Source: a virus
Direction: 5' to 3' (one strand)
Virus record (IMG/VR): IMGVR_UViG_3300042946_001661
Coordinates: 1-64,000 of that record
DNA length: 64,000 nt
Position numbers and translations under genes: made by a program. Numbering within the stretch: position 1 is the stretch's first letter; every line of letters starts with the position of its first letter. The notes beneath the pieces were generated by a model that saw only the letters and a list, made by a program, of their open reading frames with translations, did no database searches and was not told the DNA's origin. Positions 31,562 through 39,581 of this stretch are shown here, one piece after another.

Positions 31562-32875
31562 TTATTTTAATTTTTTAGCAATTTTTTGCCCAACAGATAA
31601 TTTTTCGGCTTCAATAAATTCATCTTTATCGGTAAGGATTTTATGTTCATTTGAACACAAAATTACTTTTCCAGATTTAGTTTTAATTTTTAATAATTTT
31701 TTATAACCAGTTTTTATTAAAATAAATTTTTCAGTATATTTAATTTTCTTTTTTTTACTTAAATAGGCAATTTTATCTAACCCAGGCTTCAAATCTTTTA
31801 TTTTTTTATATCCAAGATTTGTATTAACTTTTACATCTTTTTGAAGACAATTCAAAGGACCTGGACGATATAATGATGAGTAGGCAACAAGATCTTCAAA
31901 TCTTGTAACACCACCAGCTTTAGCTAATGATCTAATACCTGGGCTATCAAACTGAAAGATACATTTAAGGTCTCCTTCATTAGCCATTTCTAGGGATTTT
32001 AAATCATTCCTATACTCATCTATGTTGCTCCAATTGCCTTGACCAGGAAATGCACATATTTTATCAATACCTTTTCTATCTTTTATAAGCTTACAACACT
32101 TTGCAATCTGAAGAAGATTACTGATCACAAGCAAATCAAATTTAACAAGTCCTACTGGCTGTAGATCTTGTCCATGAAGACCTTCTACCCAAGCACTTGC
32201 CTGAGGGCTATCTTTTCTTTTTATAAGAGGAACAAGATCGGTTAAAGGAATAGAGCTTACAATCAAACCTCCAGCATGTATACCTGTCCCTCTGTTTCTA
32301 TTAATTAGTTTTTGAGCAGCCTTTGCTATATCTGGGTGTTCTTCGCAGTATTTCTTAAGCATAGGATCAGTTTTCATAGCTGAATCCCATGTGAGAACTT
32401 TTCCTTCATCATCTTTTGTTTGAAGATTTGTTGTTAAAGCGAGTATTTCTCCTCTTTCTTCTCCGTGAACTCTAACCATATCGATAAGAGAGGATTTAAT
32501 ACCAAAAGTAGTATAGTTTCCTATATTACAGACATATTGCTCTCCAAATGTTTTAGGAGCCCATTCATTCTTTAAAAAATCACGAACAGCAGGAATAAAA
32601 TCCACATCGATATCCGGAGAATCACCTTGTACATAATTTGGATCTTTTTCTATATCAAAATTTGGTACTATTTCTAGTAGCCAACACACCAAAAGATTAT
32701 TTTCATTATCTGGATAATTTACATTTCTGGTCACCATATCTAGAAAGTAATTTTCCTTATTTTGAGAAATTATCTCTTGTTTTTCCCATTCTAATCTTTT
32801 TTGATATCTTTTATCTTCATACAATCCTTTTTCTTTTAATTTTTCTTCACAAATTTTAAATATGTTTGATTTCAT
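31562..32875 (-). CDS. dnaE: DnaE middle (catalytic) piece ending in N-intein
   Basis: 437 residues: 342 of DnaE then 95 of intein. All three catalytic aspartates are here: two in SPDIDVDFIP and one in LVKFDLL. Other DnaE blocks are NRGTGIHAGGLIVS, CIFQFDSPGIRSLAKAGGVT and YSSLYRPGPLN, where the extein stops. Splicing would join PGPLN to CKMHERF on the C-terminal piece, rebuilding the usual DnaE sequence. A promoter-like TATATAAT lies upstream. The piece starts about 2.5 kb away from the PHP-domain piece, with opposite-strand genes between. Confidence 0.9.
   Translation of the reverse strand: MKSNIFKICEEKLKEKGLYEDKRYQKRLEWEKQEIISQNKENYFLDMVTRNVNYPDNENNLLVCWLLEIVPNFDIEKDPNYVQGDSPDIDVDFIPAVRDFLKNEWAPKTFGEQYVCNIGNYTTFGIKSSLIDMVRVHGEERGEILALTTNLQTKDDEGKVLTWDSAMKTDPMLKKYCEEHPDIAKAAQKLINRNRGTGIHAGGLIVSSIPLTDLVPLIKRKDSPQASAWVEGLHGQDLQPVGLVKFDLLVISNLLQIAKCCKLIKDRKGIDKICAFPGQGNWSNIDEYRNDLKSLEMANEGDLKCIFQFDSPGIRSLAKAGGVTRFEDLVAYSSLYRPGPLNCLQKDVKVNTNLGYKKIKDLKPGLDKIAYLSKKKKIKYTEKFILIKTGYKKLLKIKTKSGKVILCSNEHKILTDKDEFIEAEKLSVGQKIAKKLK
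31565..31849 (-). other. N-terminal half of split intein in DnaE
   Basis: 95 residues. Block A is CLQKDVKVNTNLGYKKIKDL with Cys1; block B is KTKSGKVILCSNEHKILT with the conserved His. The half ends at a natural stop codon after AKKLK, and no endonuclease domain is fused. The insertion point (PGPLN/C) differs from that of the well-known cyanobacterial DnaE split intein. Confidence 0.88.
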
Positions 32876-32934
32876 AAAAATATTTTTATTACTCTATATT
32901 ATATATAGATTATCTACTCACATCAAGGACATAT

Positions 32935-34029
32935 ATGAAAAAATCAATGAAAAAAGCAATTCTTATTTACAAAGAAGGAAAATCAATAGAAAAGTCCGCA
33001 GCTGAAGCGGAAGTATCTTTTCAAGGACTTCAATATCAACTTAAAAAACTTGGTTTAACAAGAAGTGCCGAAGAAGCCGCTCACAAGAGCTATACATCAG
33101 AGAGTTTAAAAGAAGCATTGAGTCTTTACGAAAATGGAAAAAGTTTAAATGAAGTTAATAAAATAACAAAGGTTTCTCTACACACATTGAGAAAAGAAAT
33201 AAAAAGATTAAAAATATCAAAAAAGAAAATTATTAAATATGATCATATATTAGAAAAATCAATAGATTTATACTTATCAGGATTATCCACCATAAAGGTA
33301 AAAAATATAACTGGTATAGGGCTTGGCAAGTTAACAAAAAATCTTAAAAAAAGAGGGCTTATTCGTAGTAATAAAATAAATTCAAGAAAATATCATGTAA
33401 ATTATGATTTTTTTAAAAATATAGATAATGAACACAAAGCGTATTGGCTTGGTTTTATTTATGCTGACGGTTACATTAGCCGAATAAATAAAAATAAAAA
33501 AATTGGAATATCATTAAACATAAAAGATATGGATCATCTAGAGGTTTTTAAAAAACAAATTAATGCTACATATCCAATAAATATTTATAAGTCGAAGTCT
33601 TTTGGAGGAGTAGAAATAGAATATTGCAGACTACTTATTACTTCAGATCAATTGTTTGATGATTTAATTGACAAAGGAGTTTTCGAAAAAAAGACATTAA
33701 TATTAAAATTTCCAAATGAATCTATAGTTCCAAAAAACTTACAACATCATTTTATAAGAGGATATTTTGATGGTGATGGATCTTTCAAAAAAAGTAATGG
33801 TAAATATTATGTTTTTAATCTATGTGGTACAAAAGAATTTCTACTAAAATGTCAAGAAATACTTCATAAAAATACAAAACTAGAAAAAAGGCACAAGGAT
33901 AATAAAAACAACTATAGTTTTTCGATAGGAGGCAGATTACAAGCCAAAAAAATAGGTGATTACTTATACAAGAATGCTACTGTATACTTAGAAAGAAAAT
34001 ATAACAGATATAAAGAAATGTGTTTTTAA
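32935..34029 (+). CDS. LAGLIDADG homing endonuclease with helix-turn-helix repeats
   Basis: 364 residues. Residues 1-145 contain three helix-turn-helix repeats (AILIYKEGKSIEKSAAEAEV, ALSLYENGKSLNEV, SIDLYLSGLSTIKV). The C-terminal 225 residues hold two LAGLIDADG motifs, YWLGFIYADGYI and HFIRGYFDGDGSF, both with intact acidic residues, so an active single-chain endonuclease is likely. An AAGGA site precedes the ATG. It occupies the gap between two pieces of the DnaE gene, on the opposite strand. Confidence 0.88.
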   Translation: MKKSMKKAILIYKEGKSIEKSAAEAEVSFQGLQYQLKKLGLTRSAEEAAHKSYTSESLKEALSLYENGKSLNEVNKITKVSLHTLRKEIKRLKISKKKIIKYDHILEKSIDLYLSGLSTIKVKNITGIGLGKLTKNLKKRGLIRSNKINSRKYHVNYDFFKNIDNEHKAYWLGFIYADGYISRINKNKKIGISLNIKDMDHLEVFKKQINATYPINIYKSKSFGGVEIEYCRLLITSDQLFDDLIDKGVFEKKTLILKFPNESIVPKNLQHHFIRGYFDGDGSFKKSNGKYYVFNLCGTKEFLLKCQEILHKNTKLEKRHKDNKNNYSFSIGGRLQAKKIGDYLYKNATVYLERKYNRYKEMCF

Positions 34030-34053
34030 TTAAATAAAATTTTAGTACAGATG

Positions 34054-34061
34054 TATAAATA
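34054..34061 (+). promoter_or_regulatory. T4-like late promoter core TATAAATA
   Basis: An exact TATAAATA is followed by a typical AGGAG site and the ATG at 34078. This is a conventional late-promoter layout and shows the phage uses this core sequence. Confidence 0.55.
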
Positions 34062-34077
34062 TAATCAAAGGAGTAAA

Positions 34078-34251
34078 ATGAAAGTAGACAAGAAAAACGC
34101 CATGATTGGCGGAGTCTGTGCTGGTTTGTCGGATTCAACTGGGATACCGACTGCGGTTTTTAGGCTTGCTTTTCTATTTGCATTTTTACTTGCTGGGATG
34201 GGTCCTATAATTTATATCATTTTATGGATCATGATGCAAACAAAAGAATAA
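34078..34251 (+). CDS. PspC-domain small membrane protein
   Basis: 57 residues from the ATG at 34078, chosen because AGGAG lies 5 nt upstream; an in-frame ATG at 34051 lies before the promoter and ribosome site. The pattern is the PspC domain: AMIGGVCAGLSDSTGIPTAV, then a hydrophobic span (LAFLFAFLLAGMGPIIYIIL). In bacteria PspC is a membrane sensor of the phage-shock response, so a phage copy might interfere with envelope-stress signalling. It shares an operon with the acidic repeat gene that follows. Confidence 0.8.
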   Translation: MKVDKKNAMIGGVCAGLSDSTGIPTAVFRLAFLFAFLLAGMGPIIYIILWIMMQTKE

Positions 34252-34261
34252 TGGAGAAAAA

Positions 34262-35209
34262 ATGCCTTTCAAAAAATTTAATGAATTCTTAAACGAACAA
34301 AAGAAAAATAAGAAGACTAAAAAAAGTGATAAAAAGGCATTAGGAATTAGTGGCGATAAGTCTCTTGTTTATAAACCAAAAGTTCATAAATATGATAAAA
34401 TTAAAGACAAGGGACTCGGAAATATTGGAGATGAAAAAAACATCTACGAACCAGACACAGGTCCAGAGCTACAGAAAAAAGCTCCAGAATGGCATAAAAC
34501 AAACATTAAAGAATGGTTAAACAAAACAAAAAAATTATCTGTTTCTGAATTTGCAAAAAAAATTCAAGAAGAAAAAAGTGTAAAAGTAAATATTAATAAA
34601 ATAAAAAATGCTGAAGATCTTATTGGCAATTTTGTAGAAACATTAAAAAGCAATCCAAAATTAATAGAGGTTGCATCAAGAGAGTTTAACAGATCCGGAT
34701 TACTTGAAGGTTTTATTGTAGAGCTCAGTAAAATAAAAAGATCAAAAAGAATACACGAATCAATTAGTGAGCCTGTTGGGTTTGAAGACGAAGAAGGCAT
34801 GGAAGGCATGGAAGATGAAGAAGGCATGGAAGGCATGGAAGATGAAGAAGGCATGGAAGATGAAGAAGGCATGGAAGATGAAGAAGGCATGGAAGACGAA
34901 GAAGGCATGGAAGACGAAGAAGGCATGGAAGACGAAGAAGGCATGGAAGACGAAGAAGGCATGGAAGACGAAGAAGGCATGGAAGACGAAGAAGAAGGTT
35001 ATAGACGCCATCGTCATCGTCACCATCATCATGACGAAGAAGATGATGAGTTTGGGGACGAAGAAATGGAAGATGAAGATGATAGCGAAAATTTAGATAG
35101 CGATGATCTTGAGGATCATGGTTATAATAAAAACCAAGATATGGAAGATGATTCGCCCCTAGGGAGAAGATCTGGCATGCGTAGGGATTATTTTTCAGAC
35201 GAAATTTAA
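34262..35209 (+). CDS. Acidic-repeat putative internal protein
   Basis: 315 residues. It starts MPFKKFNEFLNEQKK, a capsid-targeting-like sequence with an L-N-E site. Residues 1-165 are a lysine-rich helical region (WLNKTKKLSVSEFAKKIQEE). Then come about eleven E-D-E-E-G-M repeats from an 18-bp DNA repeat, a His/Arg cluster (YRRHRHRHHHHDEE), and another acidic stretch. A basic head plus strongly acidic tail could bind DNA or counter-ions in the capsid. That role is inference. Confidence 0.6.
   Translation: MPFKKFNEFLNEQKKNKKTKKSDKKALGISGDKSLVYKPKVHKYDKIKDKGLGNIGDEKNIYEPDTGPELQKKAPEWHKTNIKEWLNKTKKLSVSEFAKKIQEEKSVKVNINKIKNAEDLIGNFVETLKSNPKLIEVASREFNRSGLLEGFIVELSKIKRSKRIHESISEPVGFEDEEGMEGMEDEEGMEGMEDEEGMEDEEGMEDEEGMEDEEGMEDEEGMEDEEGMEDEEGMEDEEGMEDEEEGYRRHRHRHHHHDEEDDEFGDEEMEDEDDSENLDSDDLEDHGYNKNQDMEDDSPLGRRSGMRRDYFSDEI
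34784..34992 (+). repeat. 18-bp tandem repeat coding for acidic hexapeptides
   Basis: Unit gaagaaggcatggaagac (gat in early copies) is repeated about eleven times, with extra ggcatggaa insertions in the first copies. It is coding in the plus frame; antisense and shifted frames are also open only because the repeat lacks stops. Confidence 0.9.
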
Positions 35210-35212
35210 AAA

Positions 35213-35236
35213 ATAAACAATTAACAATTAACAATT
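35213..35236 (+). repeat. Short aacaatt direct repeats
   Basis: Three tandem copies of aacaatt(a) lie in the gap before the ATG at 35244, next to TATAAT. They may be a promoter-proximal binding site or simple A/T repeat. Confidence 0.5.
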
Positions 35237-35243
35237 ATAATTT

Positions 35244-35423
35244 ATGAAAAGTTTTAAACAATTCAAAGAAGAAAAAGAAAAAGAAGAACTAAAAAATAAT
35301 GATAGGGTAGCAAAAGCTATAAAAATGGGAAATGCCGCGGGCAGTCTTCCACTTAGCTCTCATAAAGAACGAAACGAACGAAGAAAAGACAACATCCCGT
35401 CGAAGTACTACAAAGGAAAGTGA
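35244..35423 (+). CDS. Small putative internal protein (59 aa)
   Basis: It begins MKSFKQFKEEKEKEELKNND, one of the clearest capsid-targeting-like starts in the window, and continues as a basic, polar peptide (HKERNERRKDN, SKYYKGK). TATAAT lies 3 nt before the ATG and there is no Shine-Dalgarno site. Probably late and head-associated by analogy with its siblings. Confidence 0.5.
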   Translation: MKSFKQFKEEKEKEELKNNDRVAKAIKMGNAAGSLPLSSHKERNERRKDNIPSKYYKGK

Positions 35424-35437
35424 AATAATTTACTAAA

Positions 35438-36826
35438 TTAATCCTTAAATTCTAAAATCATACTTCTCCCACCTCTAGATTCTGAAAGAAATCTAGAGAA
35501 TAGTAAGTCTTCTTTTATAGGATCAACATCCGTTATTCCTAGACAGTAGCATACGAGAGAACCTCCAGCACTCCCTCGACCCGGTCCTACTGCATCGCTT
35601 CCATCGCCCCATCCTAATATTTCAGGACAAACTCGTCGGGCTTCATCTGTCATCATTTTTTGAATAAGAAAATAACTACTAAATCCTTTTCTCTTGATTA
35701 ATGATATCTCTTCTTTTATTCTTGAAGAATATACTTTTGTTTTTGGTAAATTTCTTTTATTAAAACCTTGTACGACCAAATCTCTTAATTTGTCATCAGA
35801 ATTTTCAATATTAGGCAGCTTTAAACTTCTATCGAAGGTCACACCTTTTGCCATTTCGCATATTTTAACTGTATTCTTTTTAGCTTCTTGAAACAATTCA
35901 TATGGAATAATATCTTTGTAATCACTTAACCATTTTTCATTAAGCTCTTCTTCACTCTTCATCCAAAGATTAGCATCTTGAAGCTCAAAAAAATCAACCA
36001 TTGCATCTTTTTGTTTTGCTTCTTCTATCTCCTTTAAAGTTCTATTTGTTTGAATCATCAACATTAATCTTTGATAATGACTATCTTCTTTTTTGCAATA
36101 ATGAACATCACAACTTACGATCAAAGGTAATTTATATCTTTCATGACACTTGATTATAAAAGCGTCATAAGCAAACTGTTTTTTAAAGTCTAGTAGCATT
36201 AATTCTAAATAATAATGCTCTCTACCAAACATTTCCAAATGCTTTTCAAGCATTTGGAATCCAGCTTCTTCTCCACCCTTGTCAAAAGCTCTACCTATCT
36301 CGCTATTATAGCAACAGCTTGTAAAAATAAGACCTTCTCTATGCTTTTTTAATTGTTCGTAATTGACTCTAGGCTTTCTATAGAAGCCTTTAGTCCAACC
36401 CCAACTAGTTAAACGTACTAAATTTTTATAGCCCTCTAAATTGTACGCTATAGCCAGCAAGTGAGGACTAGCTTTAAAAACATCCATCTCATCTGGAGAT
36501 AATTCTTTTGTAAAATCTTGAAGATCCTCAAGACCAGAACTTTCTGGTTGTAATGAATTTATATATAATTCTGAAGCAAATATTGGGGATAATTTATTTT
36601 TATCTTTATGTTTATCACATATCTTATCGCATATTTTAATTTGTCTGGGTACAGCTCCTAACATTCCGTGATCTGAAACTGTTAAGAATTTTTGATTAAT
36701 TTCAACGGCGCGATTACCTGCTTCCTCAACGGTTTGAAAACCATCAAGCAAAGAATAGTCTGTATGGAGGTGAAGATGTTCAAATCCAACAATTTCTACC
36801 TTATCTTTCATGCAACAACTTTCCAT
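35438..36826 (-). CDS. dnaE: DnaE N-terminal piece (PHP domain)
   Basis: 462 residues. The PHP domain shows HLHTDYSLLDG and VSDHGMLGAV near the start. Later blocks are YCKKEDSHYQRLMLMIQTNR, RIKEEISLIKRKGFSSYFLI and GPGRGSAGGSLVCYCLGITD, ending LLFSRFLSESRGGRSMILEF. The piece stops just before the catalytic PDIDVDF segment, which is on the piece at 31562-32875. No intein-like sequence is seen at this end, so N and middle pieces probably associate without splicing. PHP domains of DnaE can have proofreading or structural roles. Confidence 0.88.
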   Translation of the reverse strand: MESCCMKDKVEIVGFEHLHLHTDYSLLDGFQTVEEAGNRAVEINQKFLTVSDHGMLGAVPRQIKICDKICDKHKDKNKLSPIFASELYINSLQPESSGLEDLQDFTKELSPDEMDVFKASPHLLAIAYNLEGYKNLVRLTSWGWTKGFYRKPRVNYEQLKKHREGLIFTSCCYNSEIGRAFDKGGEEAGFQMLEKHLEMFGREHYYLELMLLDFKKQFAYDAFIIKCHERYKLPLIVSCDVHYCKKEDSHYQRLMLMIQTNRTLKEIEEAKQKDAMVDFFELQDANLWMKSEEELNEKWLSDYKDIIPYELFQEAKKNTVKICEMAKGVTFDRSLKLPNIENSDDKLRDLVVQGFNKRNLPKTKVYSSRIKEEISLIKRKGFSSYFLIQKMMTDEARRVCPEILGWGDGSDAVGPGRGSAGGSLVCYCLGITDVDPIKEDLLFSRFLSESRGGRSMILEFKD

Positions 36827-36993
36827 TCTTTACCAGTAAAAATGTATAACACGTTAAGATTATTGTTAAAATAAAGATCCCCAACTTTTAAATTTTTTGG
36901 AGGTAATCCTACATACACCCCACTATACTGTTTTTTCGAAGTTTTATTTATAAAAGATTCAAATAATTTATTTTTTTCTTTTTTTATAGCCAT
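36808..36993 (-). CDS. Small hypothetical protein upstream of DnaE N-piece
   Basis: 61 residues from the ATG at 36993; an in-frame ATG at 37029 would add 12 residues. Basic start (MAIKKEKNKLFESFINKTSK), then a beta-rich end (VYVGLPPKNLKVGDLYFNNN, LYIFTGKEWKVV) like the small domain found on phage fibre proteins. It overlaps the DnaE start by 19 nt. Role unknown. Confidence 0.5.
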   Translation of the reverse strand: MAIKKEKNKLFESFINKTSKKQYSGVYVGLPPKNLKVGDLYFNNNLNVLYIFTGKEWKVVA

Positions 36994-37068
36994 GAATATA
37001 ATTCTAGCAGAAGGCTGCTGATTTAGCAATCTATTGACTTTTTTAAAAATTTTTGTATCATAAATTAC

Positions 37069-37602
37069 ATGAACAGATTAAAAAATCAAAGAGCTTATCT
37101 TGCAGGAGCTATAGATCGTTGTCCAAATTTAGGAATTGCCTGGAGAGAATCCATAACTCCTTTTTTAAAAGAAAAAGGAGTTACTGTTTTAAATCCAATG
37201 AAAAAATCTATAAATCTTGGCAATGAAACAGGTGAATCTAGAGATCATAGGCTTAAACTTAAAGAGTCTGAAAACTATGATCAACTAAGTGTTATGATGA
37301 AAGAAATAAGAAATATTGATCTTAGAATGGTTGATATAAGTGATTTTTTGATAGTTAATATAGATTTAGATATACACCCATGCGGCACCTACGAGGAAAT
37401 TTTTATAGCAAACAGATCAAAAAAACCAATAATAATTCACATGGAACAAGGAAAAATCAAAACTCCAGACTGGTTATTTGGAACATTACCTCATAGCATG
37501 TTTTTTTCTACATGGGAAGATATTAAAAAATATTTAACACATGTAGATAGCGAAGAATTTATAGAAACTAAAAACAGATGGAAATTTTTTAATTTATGTT
37601 AG
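37069..37602 (+). CDS. Nucleoside 2-deoxyribosyltransferase-like protein
   Basis: 177 residues. AYLAGAIDRC at the N-terminus, RNIDLRMVDISDFLIVNID and HPCGTYEEIFIANRSKKPII are the blocks of this family. Members cleave or exchange the base of deoxynucleosides, salvaging nucleotides, or act on related nucleotides. It fits the nucleotide-metabolism content (ThyX, dUTPase, Nrd, dNMP kinase). It overlaps the next gene by 7 nt. Confidence 0.75.
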   Translation: MNRLKNQRAYLAGAIDRCPNLGIAWRESITPFLKEKGVTVLNPMKKSINLGNETGESRDHRLKLKESENYDQLSVMMKEIRNIDLRMVDISDFLIVNIDLDIHPCGTYEEIFIANRSKKPIIIHMEQGKIKTPDWLFGTLPHSMFFSTWEDIKKYLTHVDSEEFIETKNRWKFFNLC

Positions 37603-37868
37603 AATACAGAATAAGTTGTGGACATATTCAAGGAGGTTGGTGTTCAAGCTGTATAGAGCTTTGGAGAGAAGCATATGATAAAGGAAAAAAAGATGCGTCT
37701 ATTGCTAAAAAAGGCTATATGTGCAAAACAGAATATGAATGTGAATTAGGAATTGCTTCTGGTGGTTGTAGAGTTTTTTCTAGTATCGAGGATATCAAGA
37801 ATCATAAATCGTGTTGGAAAGACTGTGGCATAGTAGAGGTAGAAATCAATTATAAAGGCATATTATAA
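37596..37868 (+). CDS. Small cysteine-rich hypothetical protein (90 aa)
   Basis: Eight cysteines (ISCGHIQGGWCSSC, KGYMCKTEYECELG, GGCRVFSS, SCWKDCG) suggest one or two zinc sites. It overlaps the deoxyribosyltransferase-like gene and is followed by a terminator hairpin, so it ends that operon. Unrecognised. Confidence 0.6.
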   Translation: MLEYRISCGHIQGGWCSSCIELWREAYDKGKKDASIAKKGYMCKTEYECELGIASGGCRVFSSIEDIKNHKSCWKDCGIVEVEINYKGIL

Positions 37869-37880
37869 TTTTAATAAAAA

Positions 37881-37912
37881 AAAGCACCCAAAGTTATTTT
37901 GGGTGCTTTTTT
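37881..37912. terminator. Bidirectional intrinsic terminator
   Basis: aaagcacccaaa pairs with ttttgggtgcttt around a short gtta loop, flanked by A and T runs. It lies between plus genes ending at 37868 and the minus gene ending at 38020, so it can stop transcription from both sides. It is the clearest terminator in the window. Confidence 0.9.
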
Positions 37913-38019
37913 ATTTTTTCTAATCTAAGTTATTATACAATCAAATTTTTTCTATCACCCCCTTTCTGTGTATTAACTTAAGATTTTTTCTATTATTATT
38001 CATAAATAAACTAAGCTTT

Positions 38020-38652
38020 TTAGCTCCTGTTGGGTTCACATAAAAAATACATACATTCTATCTGACTAGAACAATGAAAACCTGCTACCTTAGAAAAGGT
38101 GGCATTTAGATAGTTTTCAAATTCTTTAAAATCCCATTCTCTAACGTGAGCGGGATTAATTGGCGGTCCTTGCCAAGACTTTTCTCCATAATTCATGAAT
38201 CTACTTCTTAATATTTCTCTGTCTGGTGTGGATATTACTAAATAATTATAGTCAAAAGAATTAATATATTCAATAAGATTATCTGGATCTATTATATGTT
38301 CAATTACATCTGCACAGATTATTATATCACATTTCTTATTAAAATTTGGAAAACTTTCTTCTGATTTTCCGCTATTAATCCACTCTCTATCTGGATAGTT
38401 GTTCTTGAGAAAAGAGAAACATGGTTCAGTTTCAATTCCAATTGTCCAGTTTTTTTCAAAATATTTTATTAATTTATATCCAGAACCACAACCTATATCA
38501 ATTACTGTGTTCAGGCTATTTTCATCTAAAAAACTTTTTGCAAATCTATATACCTCATCTTGAGCTTCATCAGAATAACTTCTATCATCATGATGTGTGG
38601 GATTAGGATTTATTTTATAATCTTTGTAAATAAAATAATTTTGTTTATTCAT
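38020..38652 (-). CDS. Class I SAM-dependent methyltransferase
   Basis: 210 residues. SAM-binding motif I is VIDIGCGSGYKLIKYF; IIICADVIEHIIDPDNLIEY (motif for UbiE/COQ3-type enzymes) and LVISTPDREILRS follow. The substrate is unknown; sugar or O-antigen methylation would fit the FkbM-type neighbour and the surface-sugar genes. It overlaps the next gene by 4 nt. Confidence 0.8.
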   Translation of the reverse strand: MNKQNYFIYKDYKINPNPTHHDDRSYSDEAQDEVYRFAKSFLDENSLNTVIDIGCGSGYKLIKYFEKNWTIGIETEPCFSFLKNNYPDREWINSGKSEESFPNFNKKCDIIICADVIEHIIDPDNLIEYINSFDYNYLVISTPDREILRSRFMNYGEKSWQGPPINPAHVREWDFKEFENYLNATFSKVAGFHCSSQIECMYFLCEPNRS

Positions 38653-39290
38653 AATGGAAAAAAGTTTGGATTGGTAAAAAAAACATTAATTTCATTGAAA
38701 TTAGAAACATCTATTGGCTCCCAAGTTTCTGGTCTTGGTCCCCAATCACTCGGTGCCATTTTTTCTATAATAAACCCTTTGTCAAACATCCATTTTTTAA
38801 CATCTTCAAGAGTATATTGATCTTTGTATAAGGTATTATTTTTGTAGTTTACAGTCTCCAAGACACCAGCTTTAACAATTTTATAAAAATTATTGAGACC
38901 AATTAAAACATTTAAATCATGACCTTGTGCATCACAATGAAGCCAATCTATTCTTTTTATATTATTTTCAATTATAAAGTTTTCTAGGGTTATTACATCT
39001 ACCTCTATTTTATCTATATTATCTAATTTAACATTATTCCAATTATTTTTTTCATTAATATCTGACAGAGAACTACAATCTTCAGATTTTAAAATATTAA
39101 ATGAATGTCTCCCAGAAAAATCACTTACTGCTTTACATGTTAAAGTATAATTAGGCAAATTTTTTATTTTTGAATTAATTATATTACAAAATCCTGGGTG
39201 TGGTTCAAAAGCAAAAACAAAATCGCCATTCATGGCTCTCCATATAGAATCTTCCCCATCATTTGCACCTATATCAAATACTATATTCAT
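38649..39290 (-). CDS. FkbM-family methyltransferase
   Basis: 213 residues from the ATG at 39290, chosen because the family begins at the SAM motif (IVFDIGANDGEDSIW) and the upstream in-frame ATG at 39347 would run deep into the previous gene. FAFEPHPGFCNIINSKIKN, VDVITLENFI and IDWLHCDAQGHDLNVLIG are typical FkbM blocks. Such enzymes methylate sugars or small molecules. It pairs with the methyltransferase at 38020-38652. Confidence 0.82.
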   Translation of the reverse strand: MNIVFDIGANDGEDSIWRAMNGDFVFAFEPHPGFCNIINSKIKNLPNYTLTCKAVSDFSGRHSFNILKSEDCSSLSDINEKNNWNNVKLDNIDKIEVDVITLENFIIENNIKRIDWLHCDAQGHDLNVLIGLNNFYKIVKAGVLETVNYKNNTLYKDQYTLEDVKKWMFDKGFIIEKMAPSDWGPRPETWEPIDVSNFNEINVFFTNPNFFPL

Positions 39291-39295
39291 ATTAA

Positions 39296-39559
39296 TTAAA
39301 TTTGATCTTCGCCCAACTTCTGTGTACTGGCTTGGGATTTTTTCCATTGCTCAAATTCTTCATAGATACTCTTAGCTTGATTATCAAGCTGTTTTAGTTC
39401 TTGTTGAGTTTTTTCATAAACTTGCTTAAAAGCTTCTTTTTTCTTTTTCTTTTCAGTATGTATTTCTGCAATTTTTTCAGAAAATTCTTGAAAATTATCA
39501 GTCAAAAGAAATTCTAGTTGCTTGTCAACTTCATCTTTCTTCTTTGGAAGATCTGTCAT
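39296..39559 (-). CDS. Small coiled-coil protein (87 aa)
   Basis: Highly charged helix throughout (KKKDEVDKQLEFLLTDNFQE, EAFKQVYEKTQQELKQLDNQ) with an AGGAG site before the ATG. It ends 6 nt before the FkbM gene start. Probably a structural or regulatory oligomerising peptide; no family recognised. Confidence 0.55.
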   Translation of the reverse strand: MTDLPKKKDEVDKQLEFLLTDNFQEFSEKIAEIHTEKKKKKEAFKQVYEKTQQELKQLDNQAKSIYEEFEQWKKSQASTQKLGEDQI

Positions 39560-39581
39560 AGCCTACTCCTGAGTATAGTTG

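Noticed and set aside
34564-35234. Long antisense ORFs over the acidic repeats (Pro/Ser-rich, Phe/His-rich, Leu/Cys-rich) and a Lys/Trp-rich plus-strand frame
   Set aside because: All follow from the stop-free 18-bp repeat read in other frames; none has a credible start signal.
31562-36826. DnaE breaks as simple frameshift pseudogenes
   Set aside because: Each piece has its own start, motifs are intact, and intein halves lie exactly at one junction, so a functional split gene is more likely.
37913-38019. Possible 20-residue minus ORF in the gap
   Set aside because: Too short, with no ribosome site; the gap is best described as terminator flank.
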